Shown here piece by piece: positions 13,506 to 25,286 of a stretch of DNA of 64,000 nt. The stretch lies in contig OY829543.1 in the NCBI GenBank assembly GCA_963691705.1, forward strand, positions 27,055,523-27,119,522, written 5' to 3'. The position numbers and the translations under genes were made by a program. The stretch comes from Viola odorata. Taxonomy: Eukaryota; Streptophyta; Magnoliopsida; Malpighiales; Violaceae. The notes below the pieces were generated by a model. It saw only the letters and a program-made list of their open reading frames with translations. It ran no database searches and was not told the origin of the DNA. Within the stretch, counting starts at the first letter, position 1, and every line of letters starts with the position of its first letter.

Positions 13506-16500
13506 CTAGGGTGGGCGCGCCTGGTGCGCTCATGTCTTCATGGTTTGCGAGGACTTGGCGCGACATTCCTCATGTCTTGCGCGGCCTATCCATGAGGTCT
13601 TCACGTGGATACGAGTGAGAGCCCTCATGCTCGTATCATCTCCTCCCTCTTCAAATGGATTCTCCTCGAATCTGCGGGCTCCATTCCTTTGCGAATGTCA
13701 CACAAAGTACCTACATAGAAGAGATATGCATCAGCACTATGGAAAAGAGTTGGAAAATAACTAAAAGGTAACTCAAAGCGATGATGGGAAAATAAGTCTG
13801 TAGACTTCAAAACACAAGGAATTTTCTCCCATGGGCGAAGAGTAGGCTTGGGAATTATTACATGAAATGACCCTAAACCACCCTTCACTTAAGGCCTTGA
13901 CCGCGGGCTTGAAGAGATTGGCTTGGAGAGCTACCGCAAGGCCTCGGATGGCTTAGGCGCGGGGACTTCATGGGATGCTAGGGTTGGCGCGCCTGGTGCA
14001 CGCATGTCTTCATGGTTTGCGAGGACTTGGCGCGGCATTCCTCACGGCTGGCGCGGCCTATCCGTGAGGTCTTCACGTGGATACGAGTGAGAGCCCTCAT
14101 GCTCGTATCATCTACTCCCTCTTCAAATGGATTCGTTCTCGAATCTGCGGGCTCCATTCCTTTGCGAATGTCACACAAAGTACCTACATAGAAGAGATAT
14201 GCATCAGCACTATGGAAAAGGGTTGGAAAATAACTAAAAGGTAACTCAAAGCGATGATGTGAAAATAAGTCTGTAGACTCCAAAAGACAAGGAATTTTCT
14301 CCCATGGGCGAAGAGTAGGCTTGGGAATTATTACATGAAATAACCCTAAACCACCCTTCACTTAAGGCTTTGACCGCGGGCTTGAAGAGATTGGCTTGGA
14401 GACCTAGCGCAAGGCCTCGGATGGCTTAGGCGTGGGGACTTCATGGGATGCTAGGGTTGGCGCGCTTGGTGCGCGCATGACTTCATGGTTTGCGAGGACT
14501 TGGCGCGGCATTCCTCACGGCTGGCGCGGCCTATCCGTGAGGTCTTCACGTGGATACGAGTGAGAGCCCTCATGTTCGTATCATCTCCTCCCTCTTCAAA
14601 TGGATTCGTCCTCGAATCTGCGGGCTCCATTCCTTTGCGAATGTCACACAAAGTACCTACATAGGAGAGATATGCATCAGCACTATGGAAAAGGGTTGGA
14701 AAATAACTAAAAGGTAATTCAAAGCGATGATGTGAAAATAAGTCTATAGACTTCAAAAGACAAGGATTTTTCTCCCATGGGCGAAGAGTAGGCTTGGGAA
14801 TTATTACATGAAATAACCCTAAACCACCCTTCACTTAAGGCTGTGACCGCGGGCTTGAAGAGATTGGCTTGGAGAGCTAGCGCAAGGCCTTGGATGGCTT
14901 ATGTGTGGGGACTTCATGGGATGCTAGGGTTGGCACGCCTGGTGCGCGCATGACTTCATGGTTTGCGAGGACTTGGCGCGGCATTCCTCACGGCTGGCGC
15001 GGCCTATCCGTGAGGTCTTCACGTGGATACGAGTGAGAGCCCTCATGTTCGTATCATCTCCTCCCTCTTCAAATGGATTCGTCCTCGAATCTGCGGGCTC
15101 CATTCCTTTGCGAATGTCACACAAAGTACCTACAGAGGAGAGATATGCATCAGCACTATGGAAAAGGGTTGGAAAATAACTTAAAGGTAATTCAAAGCGA
15201 TGATGTGAAAATAAGTCTGTAGACTTCAAAAGACAAGGATTTTTCTCCCATGGGCGAAGAGTAGGCTTGGGAATTATTACATGAAATAACCCTAAACTAC
15301 CCTTTAGTTAAGGCCTTGACCGCGGGCCTGAAGAGATTGGCTTGGAGAGCTAGCGCAAGGTCTCGGATGGCTTAGGCGTGGGGACTTCATGGGATGCTAG
15401 GGTTGGCGCGCCTGGTGCGCGCATGACTTCATGGTTTGCGAGGACTTGGCGTGGCATTCCTCACGGTTGGCGCGGCCTATCTGTGAGGTCTTCACGTGGA
15501 TACGAGTGAGAGCCCTCATGCTCGTATCATCTACTCCCTCTTCAAATGGATTCGTTCTCGAATCTGCGGGCTCCATTCCTTTGCGAATGTCACACAAAGT
15601 ACCTACATAGGAGAGATATGCATCAGCACTATGGAAAATGGTTGGAAAATAACTAAAAGGTAACTCAAAGCGATGATGTGAAAATGAGTCTGTAGACTTC
15701 AAAAGACAAGGAATTTTCTCCCATGGGCGAAGAGTAGGCTTGGGAATTATTAAATGAAATAACCCTAAACCACCCTTCACTTAAGGCTTTGACCGCGGGC
15801 TTGAAGAGATTGGCTTGGAGAGCTAGCGCAAGGCCTCGGATGGCTTAGGCGTGGGGACTTCATGGGATGCTAGGGTTGGCGCGCCTGGTGCGCGCATGAC
15901 TTCATGGTTTGCGAGGACTTGGCGCGGCATTCCTCACGGCTGGCGCGGCCTATCCGTGAGGTCTTCACGTGGATACGAGTGAGAGCCCTCATGCTCGTAT
16001 CATCTACTCCCTCTTCAAATGGATTCGTTCTCGAATCTGCGCGCTCCATTCCTTTGCGAATGTCACACAAAGTACCTACATAGAAGAGATATGCATCAGC
16101 ACTATGGAAAAGAGTTGGAAAAAAACTAAAAGGTAACTCAAAGCGATGATGTGAAAATAAGTCTGTAGACTTCAAAAGACAAGGAGTAGGCTTGGGAATT
16201 ATTACATGAAATAACCCTAAACTACCCTTTACTTAAGGCCTTGACCGCGGGCCTGAAGAGATTGGCTTGGAGAGCTAGCGCAAGGCCTCAGATGGCTTAG
16301 GCGTGGGGACTTCATGGGATGCTAGGGTTGGCGCGCCTGGTGCGCGCATCACTTCATGGTTTGCGAGGACTTGGCGCGGCATTCCTCACGGCTGGCGCGG
16401 CCTATCCGTGAGGTCTTCACGTGGATACGAGTGAGAGCCCTCATGCTCGTATCATCTACTCCCTCTTCAAATGGATTCGTTCTCGAATCTGCGCGCTCCA

Positions 16501-16773
16501 TTCCTTTGCGAATGTCACACAAAGTACCTACATAGAAGAGATATGCATCAGCACTATGGAAAAGAGTTGGAAAAAAACTAAAAGGTAACTCAAAGCGATG
16601 ATGTGAAAATAAGTCTGTAGACTTCAAAAGACAAGGATTAGGCTTGGGAATTATTACATGAAATAACCCTAAACTACCCTTTACTTAAGGCCTTGACCGC
16701 GGGCCTGATGAGATTGGCTTGGAGAGCTAGCGCAAGGTCTCGGATGGCTTAGGCGCGGGGACTTCATGGGATG
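13506..16773 (+). repeat. Left-domain HOR block 5: D-E-F-A'-B-C-C, 3268 bp
   Basis: Starts: D 13506 (472 bp), E 13978, F 14451, A' 14924, B 15397, C 15870, C 16322. The C-C-D-E-F run 12602-14923 recurs at 15870-18191 (offset 3268). This is the last block holding 452-bp monomers. Confidence 0.9.
15870..16773 (+). repeat. Paired 452-bp C monomers, mixed joints
   Basis: Copy 15870-16321 has joint AAGGAGTAGG with CTTGGGAATT; copy 16322-16773 has joint AAGGATTAGG. This pair therefore combines a different pair of C alleles from the other three pairs. GCGCATCACTTC at about 16348 is a private change. Confidence 0.92.
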
Positions 16774-18664
16774 CTAGGGTGGGCGCGCCTGGTGCGCTCA
16801 TGTCTTCATGGTTTGCGAGGACTTGGCGCGACATTCCTCATGTCTTGCGCGGCCTATCCATGAGGTCTTCACGTGGATACGAGTGAGAGCCCTCATGCTC
16901 GTATCATCTCCTCCCTCTTCAAATGGATTCTCCTCGAATCTGCGGGCTCCATTCCTTTGCGAATGTCACACAAAGTACCTACATAGAAGAGATATGCATC
17001 AGCACTATGGAAAAGAGTTGGAAAATAACTAAAAGGTAACTCAAAGCGATGATGGGAAAATAAGTCTGTAGACTTCAAAACACAAGGAATTTTCTCCCAT
17101 GGGCGAAGAGTAGGCTTGGGAATTATTACATGAAATGACCCTAAACCACCCTTCACTTAAGGCCTTGACCGCGGGCTTGAAGAGATTGGCTTGGAGAGCT
17201 ACCGCAAGGCCTCGGATGGCTTAGGCGCGGGGACTTCATGGGATGCTAGGGTTGGCGCGCCTGGTGCACGCATGTCTTCATGGTTTGCGAGGACTTGGCG
17301 CGGCATTCCTCATGGCTGGCGCGGCCTATCCGTGAGGTCTTCACGTGGATACGAGTGAGAGCCCTCATGCTCGTATCATCTACTCCCTCTTCAAATGGAT
17401 TCGTTCTCGAATCTGCGGGCTCCATTCCTTTGCGAATGTCACACAAAGTACCTACATAGAAGAGATATGCAACAGCACTATGGAAAAGGGTTGGAAAATA
17501 ACTAAAAGGTAACTCAAAGCGATGATGTGAAAATAAGTCTGTAGACTCCAAAAGACAAGGAATTTTCTCCCATGGGCGAAGAGTAGGCTTGGGAATTATT
17601 ACATGAAATAACCCTAAACCACCCTTCACTTAAAGCTTTGACCGCGGGCTTGAAGAGATTGGCTTGGAGACCTAGCGCAAGGCCTCGGATGGCTTTGGCG
17701 TGGGGACTTCATGGGATGCTAGGGTTGGCGCGCCTGGTGCGCGCATGACTTCATGGTTTGCGAGGACTTGGCGCGGCATTCCTCACGGCTGGCGCGGCCT
17801 ATCCGTGAGGTCTTCACGTGGATACGAGTGAGAGCCCTCATGTTCGTATCATCTCCTCCCTCTTCAAATGGATTCGTCCTCGAATCTGCGGGCTCCATTC
17901 CTTTGCGAATGTCACACAAAGTACCTACATAGGAGAGATATGCATCAGCACTATGGAAAAGGGTTGGAAAATAACTAAAAGGTAATTCAAAGCGATGATG
18001 TGAAAATAAGTCTATAGACTTCAAAAGACAAGGATTTTTCTCCCATGGGCGAAGAGTAGGCTTGGGAATTATTACATGAAATAACCCTAAACCACCCTTC
18101 ACTTAAGGCTGTGACCACGGGCTTGAAGAGATTGGCTTGGAGAGCTAGCGCAAGGCCTTGGATGGCTTATGTGTGGGGACTTCATGGGATGCTAGGGTTG
18201 GCACGCCTGGTGCGCGCATGACTTCATGGTTTGCGAGGACTTGGCCCGGCATTCCTCACGGCTGGCGCGGCCTATCCGTGAGGTCTTCACGTGGATACGA
18301 GTGAGAGCCCTCATGTTCGTATCATCTCCTCCCTCTTCAAATGGATTCGTCCTCGAATCTGCGGGCTCCATTCCTTTGCGAATGTCACACAAAGTACCTA
18401 CATAGGAGAGATATGCATCAGCACTATGGAAAAGGGTTGGAAAATAACTAAAAGGTAATTCAATGCGATGATGTGAAAATAAGTCTATAGACTTCAAAAG
18501 ACAAGGATTTTTCTCCCATGGGCGAAGAGTAGGCTTGGGAATTATTACATGAAATAACCCTAAACTACCCTTTACTTAAGGCCTTGACCGCGGGCCTGAA
18601 GAGATTGGCTTGGAGGGCTAGCGCAAGGTCTCGGATGGCTTAGGCGTGGGGACTTCATGGGATG
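16774..18664 (+). repeat. Transitional block: D-E-F-F', left domain into right domain
   Basis: Starts: D 16774 (472 bp), E 17246, F 17719, F' 18192. The last D and E copies of the window lie here. F' (18192) has TTCAATGCG, a tag that recurs only to the right (20557, 24341, 26706 and later). The E copy at 17246 has CCTCATGG paired with CCGTGAGG, an intermediate between the two forms of hairpin dyad 1. Confidence 0.88.
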
Positions 18665-20083
18665 CTAGAGTTGGCGCGCCTGGTGCACGCATGACTTCAT
18701 GGTTTGCGAGGACTTGGCGCGGCATTCCTCACGGCTGGCGCGGCCTGTCCGTGAGGTCTTCACGTGGATACGAGTGAGAGCCCTCAAGTTCGTATCATCT
18801 CCTCCCTCTACAAATGGATTCGTCCTCGAATCTGCGGGCTCCATTCCTTTGCGAATGTCACACAAAGTACCTACATAGAAGAGATATGCATCAGCACTAT
18901 GGAAAAGAGTTGGAAAATAACTAAAAGGTAACTCAAAGCGATGATGGGAAAATAAGTCTGTAGACTTCAAAACACAAGGAATTTTCTCCAATGGGCGAAG
19001 AGTAGGCTTGGGAATTATTACATGAAATGACCCTAAACCACCCTTCACTTAAGGCCTTGACCGCGGGCTTGAAGAGATTGGCTTGGAGAGCTACCGCAAG
19101 GCCTCGGATGGCTTAGGCGCGGGGACTTCATGGGATGCTAGGGTTGGCGCGCCTGGTGCGCGCATGACTTCATGGTTTGCGAGGACTTGGCGCGGCATTC
19201 CTCACGGCTGGCGCGGCCTGTCCGTGAGGTCTTCACGTGGATACGAGTGAGAGCCCTCAAGTTCGTATCATCTCCTCCCTCTACAAATGGATTCGTCCTC
19301 GAATCTGCGGGCTCCATTCCTTTGCGAATGTCACACAAAGTACCTACATAGAAGAGATATGCATCAGCACTATGGAAAAGAGTTGGAAAATAACTAAAAG
19401 GTAAGTCAAAGCGATGATGGGAAAATAAGTCTGTAGACTTCAAAACACAAGGAATTTTCTCCAATGGGCGAAGAGTAGGCTTGGGAATTATTACATGAAA
19501 TGACCCTAAACCACCCTTCACTTAAGGCCTTGACCGCGGGCTTGAAGAGATTGGCTTGGAGAGCTACCGCAAGGCCTCGGATGGCTTAGGCGCGGGGACT
19601 TCATGGGATGCTAGGGTTGGCGCGCCTGGTGCGCGCATGACTTCATGGTTTGCGAGGACTTGGCGCGGCATTCCTCACGGCTGGCGCGGCCTGTCCGTGA
19701 GGTCTTCACGTGGATACGAGTGAGAGCCCTCAAGTTCGTATCATCTCCTCCCTCTACAAATGGATTCGTCCTCGAATCTACGGGCTCCATTCCTTTGCGA
19801 ATGTCACACAAAGTACCTACATAGGAGAGATATGCATCAACACTATGGAAAAGGGTTGGAAAATAACTAAAAGGTAATTCAAAGCGATGATGTGAAAATA
19901 AGTCTATAGACTTCAAAAGACAAGGATTTTTCTCCCATGGGCGAAGAGTAGGCTTGGGAATTATTACATGAAATAACCCTAAACCACCCTTCACTTAAGG
20001 CTGTGACCGCGGGCTTGAAGAGATTGGCTTGGAGAGCTAGCGCAAGGCCTTGGATGGCTTATGTGTGGGGACTTCATGGGATG
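18665..20083 (+). repeat. Right domain opens: G-G-G/F chimera
   Basis: Starts 18665, 19138, 19611. These are the first G copies (CAAGTTCG, CTCTACAAATGG, GGCCTGTCCG). The copy at 19611 is G' on its left (AATCTACGGG, A at 19780) and F on its right (ATAGGAGAG from 19825, then TCTATAGAC and GGCTGTGACC), so variants switch between 19780 and 19825. No 452-bp monomer occurs from here to the end of the window. Confidence 0.9.
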
Positions 20084-22448
20084 CTAGGGTTGGCACGCCT
20101 GGTGCGCGCATGACTTCATGGTTTGCGAGGACTTGGCGCGGCATTCCTCACGGCTGGCGCGGCCTATCCGTGAGGTCTTCACGTGGATACGAGTGAGAGC
20201 CCTCATGTTCGTATCATCTCCTCCCTCTTCAAATGGATTCGTCCTCGAATCTGCGGGCTCCATTCCTTTGCGAATGTCACACAAAGTACCTACATAGGAG
20301 AGATATGCATCAGCACTATGGAAAAGGGTTGGAAAATAACTAAAAGGTAATTCAAAGCGATGATGTGAAAATAAGTCTATAGACTTCAAAAGACAAGGAT
20401 TTTTCTCCCATGGGCGAAGAGTAGGCTTGGGAATTATTACATGAAATAACCCTAAACCACCCTTCACTTAAGGCTGTGACCGCGGGCTTGAAGAGATTGG
20501 CTTGGAGAGCTAGCGCAAGGCCTTGGATGGCTTATGTGTGGGGACTTCATGGGATGCTAGGGTTGGCACGCCTGGTGCGCGCATGACTTCATGGTTTGCG
20601 AGGACTTGGCGCGGCATTCCTCACGGCTGGCGCGGCCTATCCGTGAGGTCTTCACGTGGATACGAGTGAGAGCCCTCATGTTCGTATCATCTCCTCCCTC
20701 TTCAAATGGATTCGTCCTCGAATCTGCGGGCTCCATTCCTTTGCGAATGTCACACAAAGTACCTACATAGGAGAGATATGCATCAGCACTATGGAAAAGG
20801 GTTGGAAAATAACTAAAAGGTAATTCAATGCGATGATGTGAAAATAAGTCTATAGACTTCAAAAGACAAGGATTTTTCTCCCATGGGCGAAGAGTAGGCT
20901 TGGGAATTATTACATGAAATAACCCTAAACTACCCTTTACTTAAGGCCTTGACCGCGGGCCTGAAGAGATTGGCTTGGAGGGCTAGCGCAAGGTCTCGGA
21001 TGGCTTAGGCGTGGGGACTTCATGGGATGCTAGAGTTGGCGCGCCTGGTGCGCGCATGACTTCATGGTTTGCGAGGACTTGGCGCGGCATTCCTCACGGC
21101 TGGCGCGGCCTGTCCGTGAGGTCTTCACGTGGATACGAGTGAGAGCCCTCAAGTTCGTATCATCTCCTCCCTCTACAAATGGATTCGTCCTCGAATCTGC
21201 GGGCTCCATTCCTTTGCGAATGTCACACAAAGTACCTACATAGAAGAGATATGCATCAGCACTATGGAAAAGAGTTGGAAAATAACTAAAAGGTAACTCA
21301 AAGCGATGATGGGAAAATAAGTCTGTAGACTTCAAAACACAAGGAATTTTCTCCAATGGGCGAAGAGTAGGCTTGGGAATTATTACATGAAATGACCCTA
21401 AACCACCCTTCACTTAAGGCCTTGACCGCGGGCTTGAAGAGATTGGCTTGGAGAGCTACCGCAAGGCCTCGGATGGCTTAGGCGCGGGGACTTCATGGGA
21501 TGCTAGGGTTGGCGCGCCTGGTGCGCGCATGACTTCATGGTTTGCGAGGACTTGGCGTGGCATTCCTCACGGCTGGCGCGGCCTGTCCGTGAGGTCTTCA
21601 CGTGGATACGAGTGAGAGCCCTCAAGTTCGTATCATCTCCTCCCTCTACAAATGGATTCGTCCTCGAATCTGCGGGCTCCATTCCTTTGCGAATGTCACA
21701 CAAAGTACCTACATAGAAGAGATATGCATCAGCACTATGGAAAAGAGTTGGAAAATAACTAAAAGGTAAGTCAAAGCGATGATGGGAAAATAAGTCTGTA
21801 GACTTCAAAACACAAGGAATTTTCTCCAATGGGCGAAGAGTAGGCTTGGGAATTATTACATGAAATGACCCTAAACCACCCTTCACTTAAGGCCTTGACC
21901 GCGGGCTTGAAGAGATTGGCTTGGAGAGCTACCGCAAGGCCTCGGATGGCTTAGGCGCGGGGACTTCATGGGATGCTAGGGTTGGCGCGCCTGGTGCGCG
22001 CATGACTTCATGGTTTGCGAGGACTTGGCGCGGCATTCCTCACGGCTGGCGCGGCCTGTCCGTGAGGTCTTCACGTGGATACGAGTGAGAGCCCTCAAGT
22101 TCGTATCATCTCCTCCCTCTACAAATGGATTCGTCCTCGAATCTACGGGCTCCATTCCTTTGCGAATGTCACACAAAGTACCTACATAGAAGAGATATGC
22201 ATCAGCACTATGGAAAAGAGTTGGAAAATAACTAAAAGGTAACTCAAAGCGATGATGGGTAAATAAGTCTGTAGACTTCAAAACACAAGGAATGTTCTCC
22301 CATGGGCGAAGAGTAGGCTTGGGAATTATTACATGAAATGACCCTAAACCACCCTTCACTTAAGGCCTTGACCGCGGGATTGAAGAGATTGGCTTGGATA
22401 GCTACCGCAAGGCCTCGGATGGCTTAGGCGCGGGGACTTCATGGGATG
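20084..22448 (+). repeat. Five-monomer unit F-F'-G-G-G' (2365 bp)
   Basis: Starts 20084, 20557, 21030, 21503, 21976. The run 18192-19780 matches 20557-22145 at an offset of 2365 bp, with shared private tags: TTCAATGCG (18192/20557), CTAGAGTTGG (18665/21030) and GGTAAGTCAAAG (19138/21503). This is a local five-unit duplication. Confidence 0.88.
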
Positions 22449-25286
22449 CTAGGGTTGGCGCGCCTAGTGCACGCATGTCTACATGGTTTGCGAGGACTTG
22501 GCGCGGCATTCCTCATGGCTTGCGCGGCCTATCCATGAGGTCTTCACGTGGATACGAGTGAGAGCCCTCAAGTTCGTATCATCTCCTCCCTCTACAAATG
22601 GATTCGTCCTCGAATCTGCGGGCTCCATTCCTTTGCGAATGTCACACAAAGTACCTACATAGAAGAGATATGCATCAGTACTATGGAAAAGAGTTGGAAA
22701 ATAACTAAAAGGTAACTCAAAGCGATGATGGGAAAATAAGTCTGTAGACTTCAAAACACAAGGAATTTTCTCCAATGGGCGAAGAGTAGGCTTGGGAATT
22801 ATTACATGAAATGACCCTAAACCACCCTTCACTTAAGGCCTTGACCGCGGGCTTGAAGAGATTGGCTTGGAGAGCTACCGCAAGGCCTTGGATGGCTTAG
22901 GCGCGGGGACTTCATGGGATGCTAGGGTTGGCGCGCCTGGTGCGCGCGTGACTTCATGGTTTGCGAGGACTTGGCGCGGCGTTCCTCACGGCTGGCGCGG
23001 CCTATCCGTGAGGTCTTCACGTGGATACGAGTGAGAGCCCTCATGCTCGTATCATCCACTCCCTCTTCAAATGGATTCGTTCTCGAATCTGCGGGCTCCA
23101 TTCCTTTGCGAATGTCACACAAAGTACCTACATAGGAGAGATATGCATCAGCACTATGGAAAAGGGCTGGAAAATAACTAAAAGGTAACTCAAAGCGATG
23201 ATGTGAAAATAAGTCTGTAGACTTCAAAAGACAAGGAATTTTCTCCCATGGGCGAAGAGTAGGCTTGGGAATTATTACATGAAATAACCCTAAACCACCC
23301 TTCACTTAAGGCTTTGACCGCGGGCTTGACGAGATTGGCTTGGAGAGCTAGCGCAAGGCCTCGGATGGCTTATGCGTGGGGACTTCATGGGATGCTAGGG
23401 TTGGCGAGCCTGGTGCGCGCATGACTTCATGGTTTGCGAGGACTTGGCGCGGCATTCCTCACGGCTGGCGCGGCCTATCCGTGAGGTCTTCACGTGGATA
23501 CGAGTGAGAGTCCTCATGTTCGTATCATCTCCTCCCTCTTCAAATGGATTCGTCCTCGAATCTGCGGACTCCATTCCTTTGCGAATGTCACACAAAGTAC
23601 CTACATAGGAGAGATATGCATCAGCACTATGGAAAAAGGTTGGAAAATAACTAAACGGTAATTCAAAGCGATGATGTGAAAATAAGTCTATAGACTTCAA
23701 AAGACAAGGATTTTTCTCCCATGGGCGAAGAGTAGGCTTGGGAATTATTACATGAAATAACCCTAAACCACCCTTCACTTAAGGCTTTGACCGCGGGCTT
23801 GACGAGATTGGCTTGGAGAGCTAGCGCAAGGCCTCGGATGGCTTATGCGTGGGGACTTCATGGGATGCTAGGGTTGGCGCGCCTGCTGCGCGCATGACTT
23901 CATGGTTTGCGAGGACTTGGCGCGGCATTCCTCACGGCTGGCGCGGCCTATCCGTGAGGTCTTCACGTGGATACGAGTGAGAGTCCTCATGTTCGTATCA
24001 TCTCCTCCCTCTTCAAATGGATTCGTCCTCGAATCTGCGGACTCCATTCCTTTGCGAATGTCACACAAAGTACCTACATAGAAGAGATATGCATCAGCAC
24101 TATGGAAAAGAGTTGGAAAATAACTAAAAGGTAATTCAAAGCGATGATGTGAAAATAAGTCTATAGACTTCAAAAGACAAGGATTTTTCTCCCATGGGCG
24201 AAGAGTAGGCTTGGGAATTATTACATGAAATAACCCTAAACCACCCTTCACTTAAGGCTGTGACCGCGGGCTTGAAGAGATTGGCTTGGAGAGCTAGCGC
24301 AAGGCCTTGGATGGCTTATGTGTGGGGACTTCATGGGATGCTAGGGTTGGCACGCCTGGTGCGCGCATGACTTCATGGTTTGCGAGGACTTGGCGCGGCA
24401 TTCCTCACGGCTGGCGCGGCCTTTCCGTGAGGTATTCACGTGGATACGAGTGAGAGCCCTCATGTTCGTATCATCTCCTCCCTCTTCAAATGGATTCGTC
24501 CTCGAATCTGCGGGCTCCATTCCTTTGCGAATGTCACACAAAGTACCTACATAGGAGAGATATGCATCAGCACTATGGAAAAGGGTTGGAAAATAACTAA
24601 AAGGTAATTCAATGCGATGATGTGAAAATAAGTCTATAGACTTCAAAAGACAAGGATTTTTCTCCCATGGGCGAAGAGTAGGCTTGGGAATTATTACATG
24701 AAATAACCCTAAACTACCCTTTACTTAAGGCCTTGACCGCGGGCCTGAAGAGATTGGCTTGGAGGGCTAGCGCAAGGTCTCGGATGGCTTAGGCGTGGGG
24801 ACTTCATGGGATGCTAGAGTTGGCGCGCCTGGTGCGCGCATGACTTCATGGTTTGCGAGGACTTGGCGCGGCATTCCTCACGGCTGGCGCGGCCTGTCCG
24901 TTAGGTCTTCACGTGGATACGAGTGAGAGCCCTCAAGTTCGTATCATCTCCTCCCTCTACAAATGGATTCGTCCTCGAATCTGCGGGCTCCATTCCTTTG
25001 CGAATGTCACACAAAGTACCTACATAGAAGAGATATGCATCAGCACTATGGAAAAGAGTTGGAAAATAACTAAAAGGTAACTCAAAGCGATGATGGGAAA
25101 ATAAGTCTGTAGACTTCAAAACACAAGGAATTTTCTCCAATGGGCGAAGAGTAGGCTTGGGAATTATTACATGAAATGACCCTAAACCACCCTTCACTTA
25201 AGGCCTTGACCGCGGGCTTGAAGAGATTGGCTTGGAGAGCTACCGCAAGGCCTCGGATGGCTTAGGCGCGGGGACTTCATGGGATG
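22449..25286 (+). repeat. Six monomers G-H-F-F-F'-G
   Basis: Starts 22449, 22922, 23395, 23868, 24341, 24814. The first H copy is at 22922 (GCGCGCGTGAC, GCGTTCCTC, CATCCACTCC). The two F copies share GAGTCCTC and GCGGACTCC. The copy at 22449 carries CCTAGTGCACGC and TCTACATGG. Confidence 0.88.
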
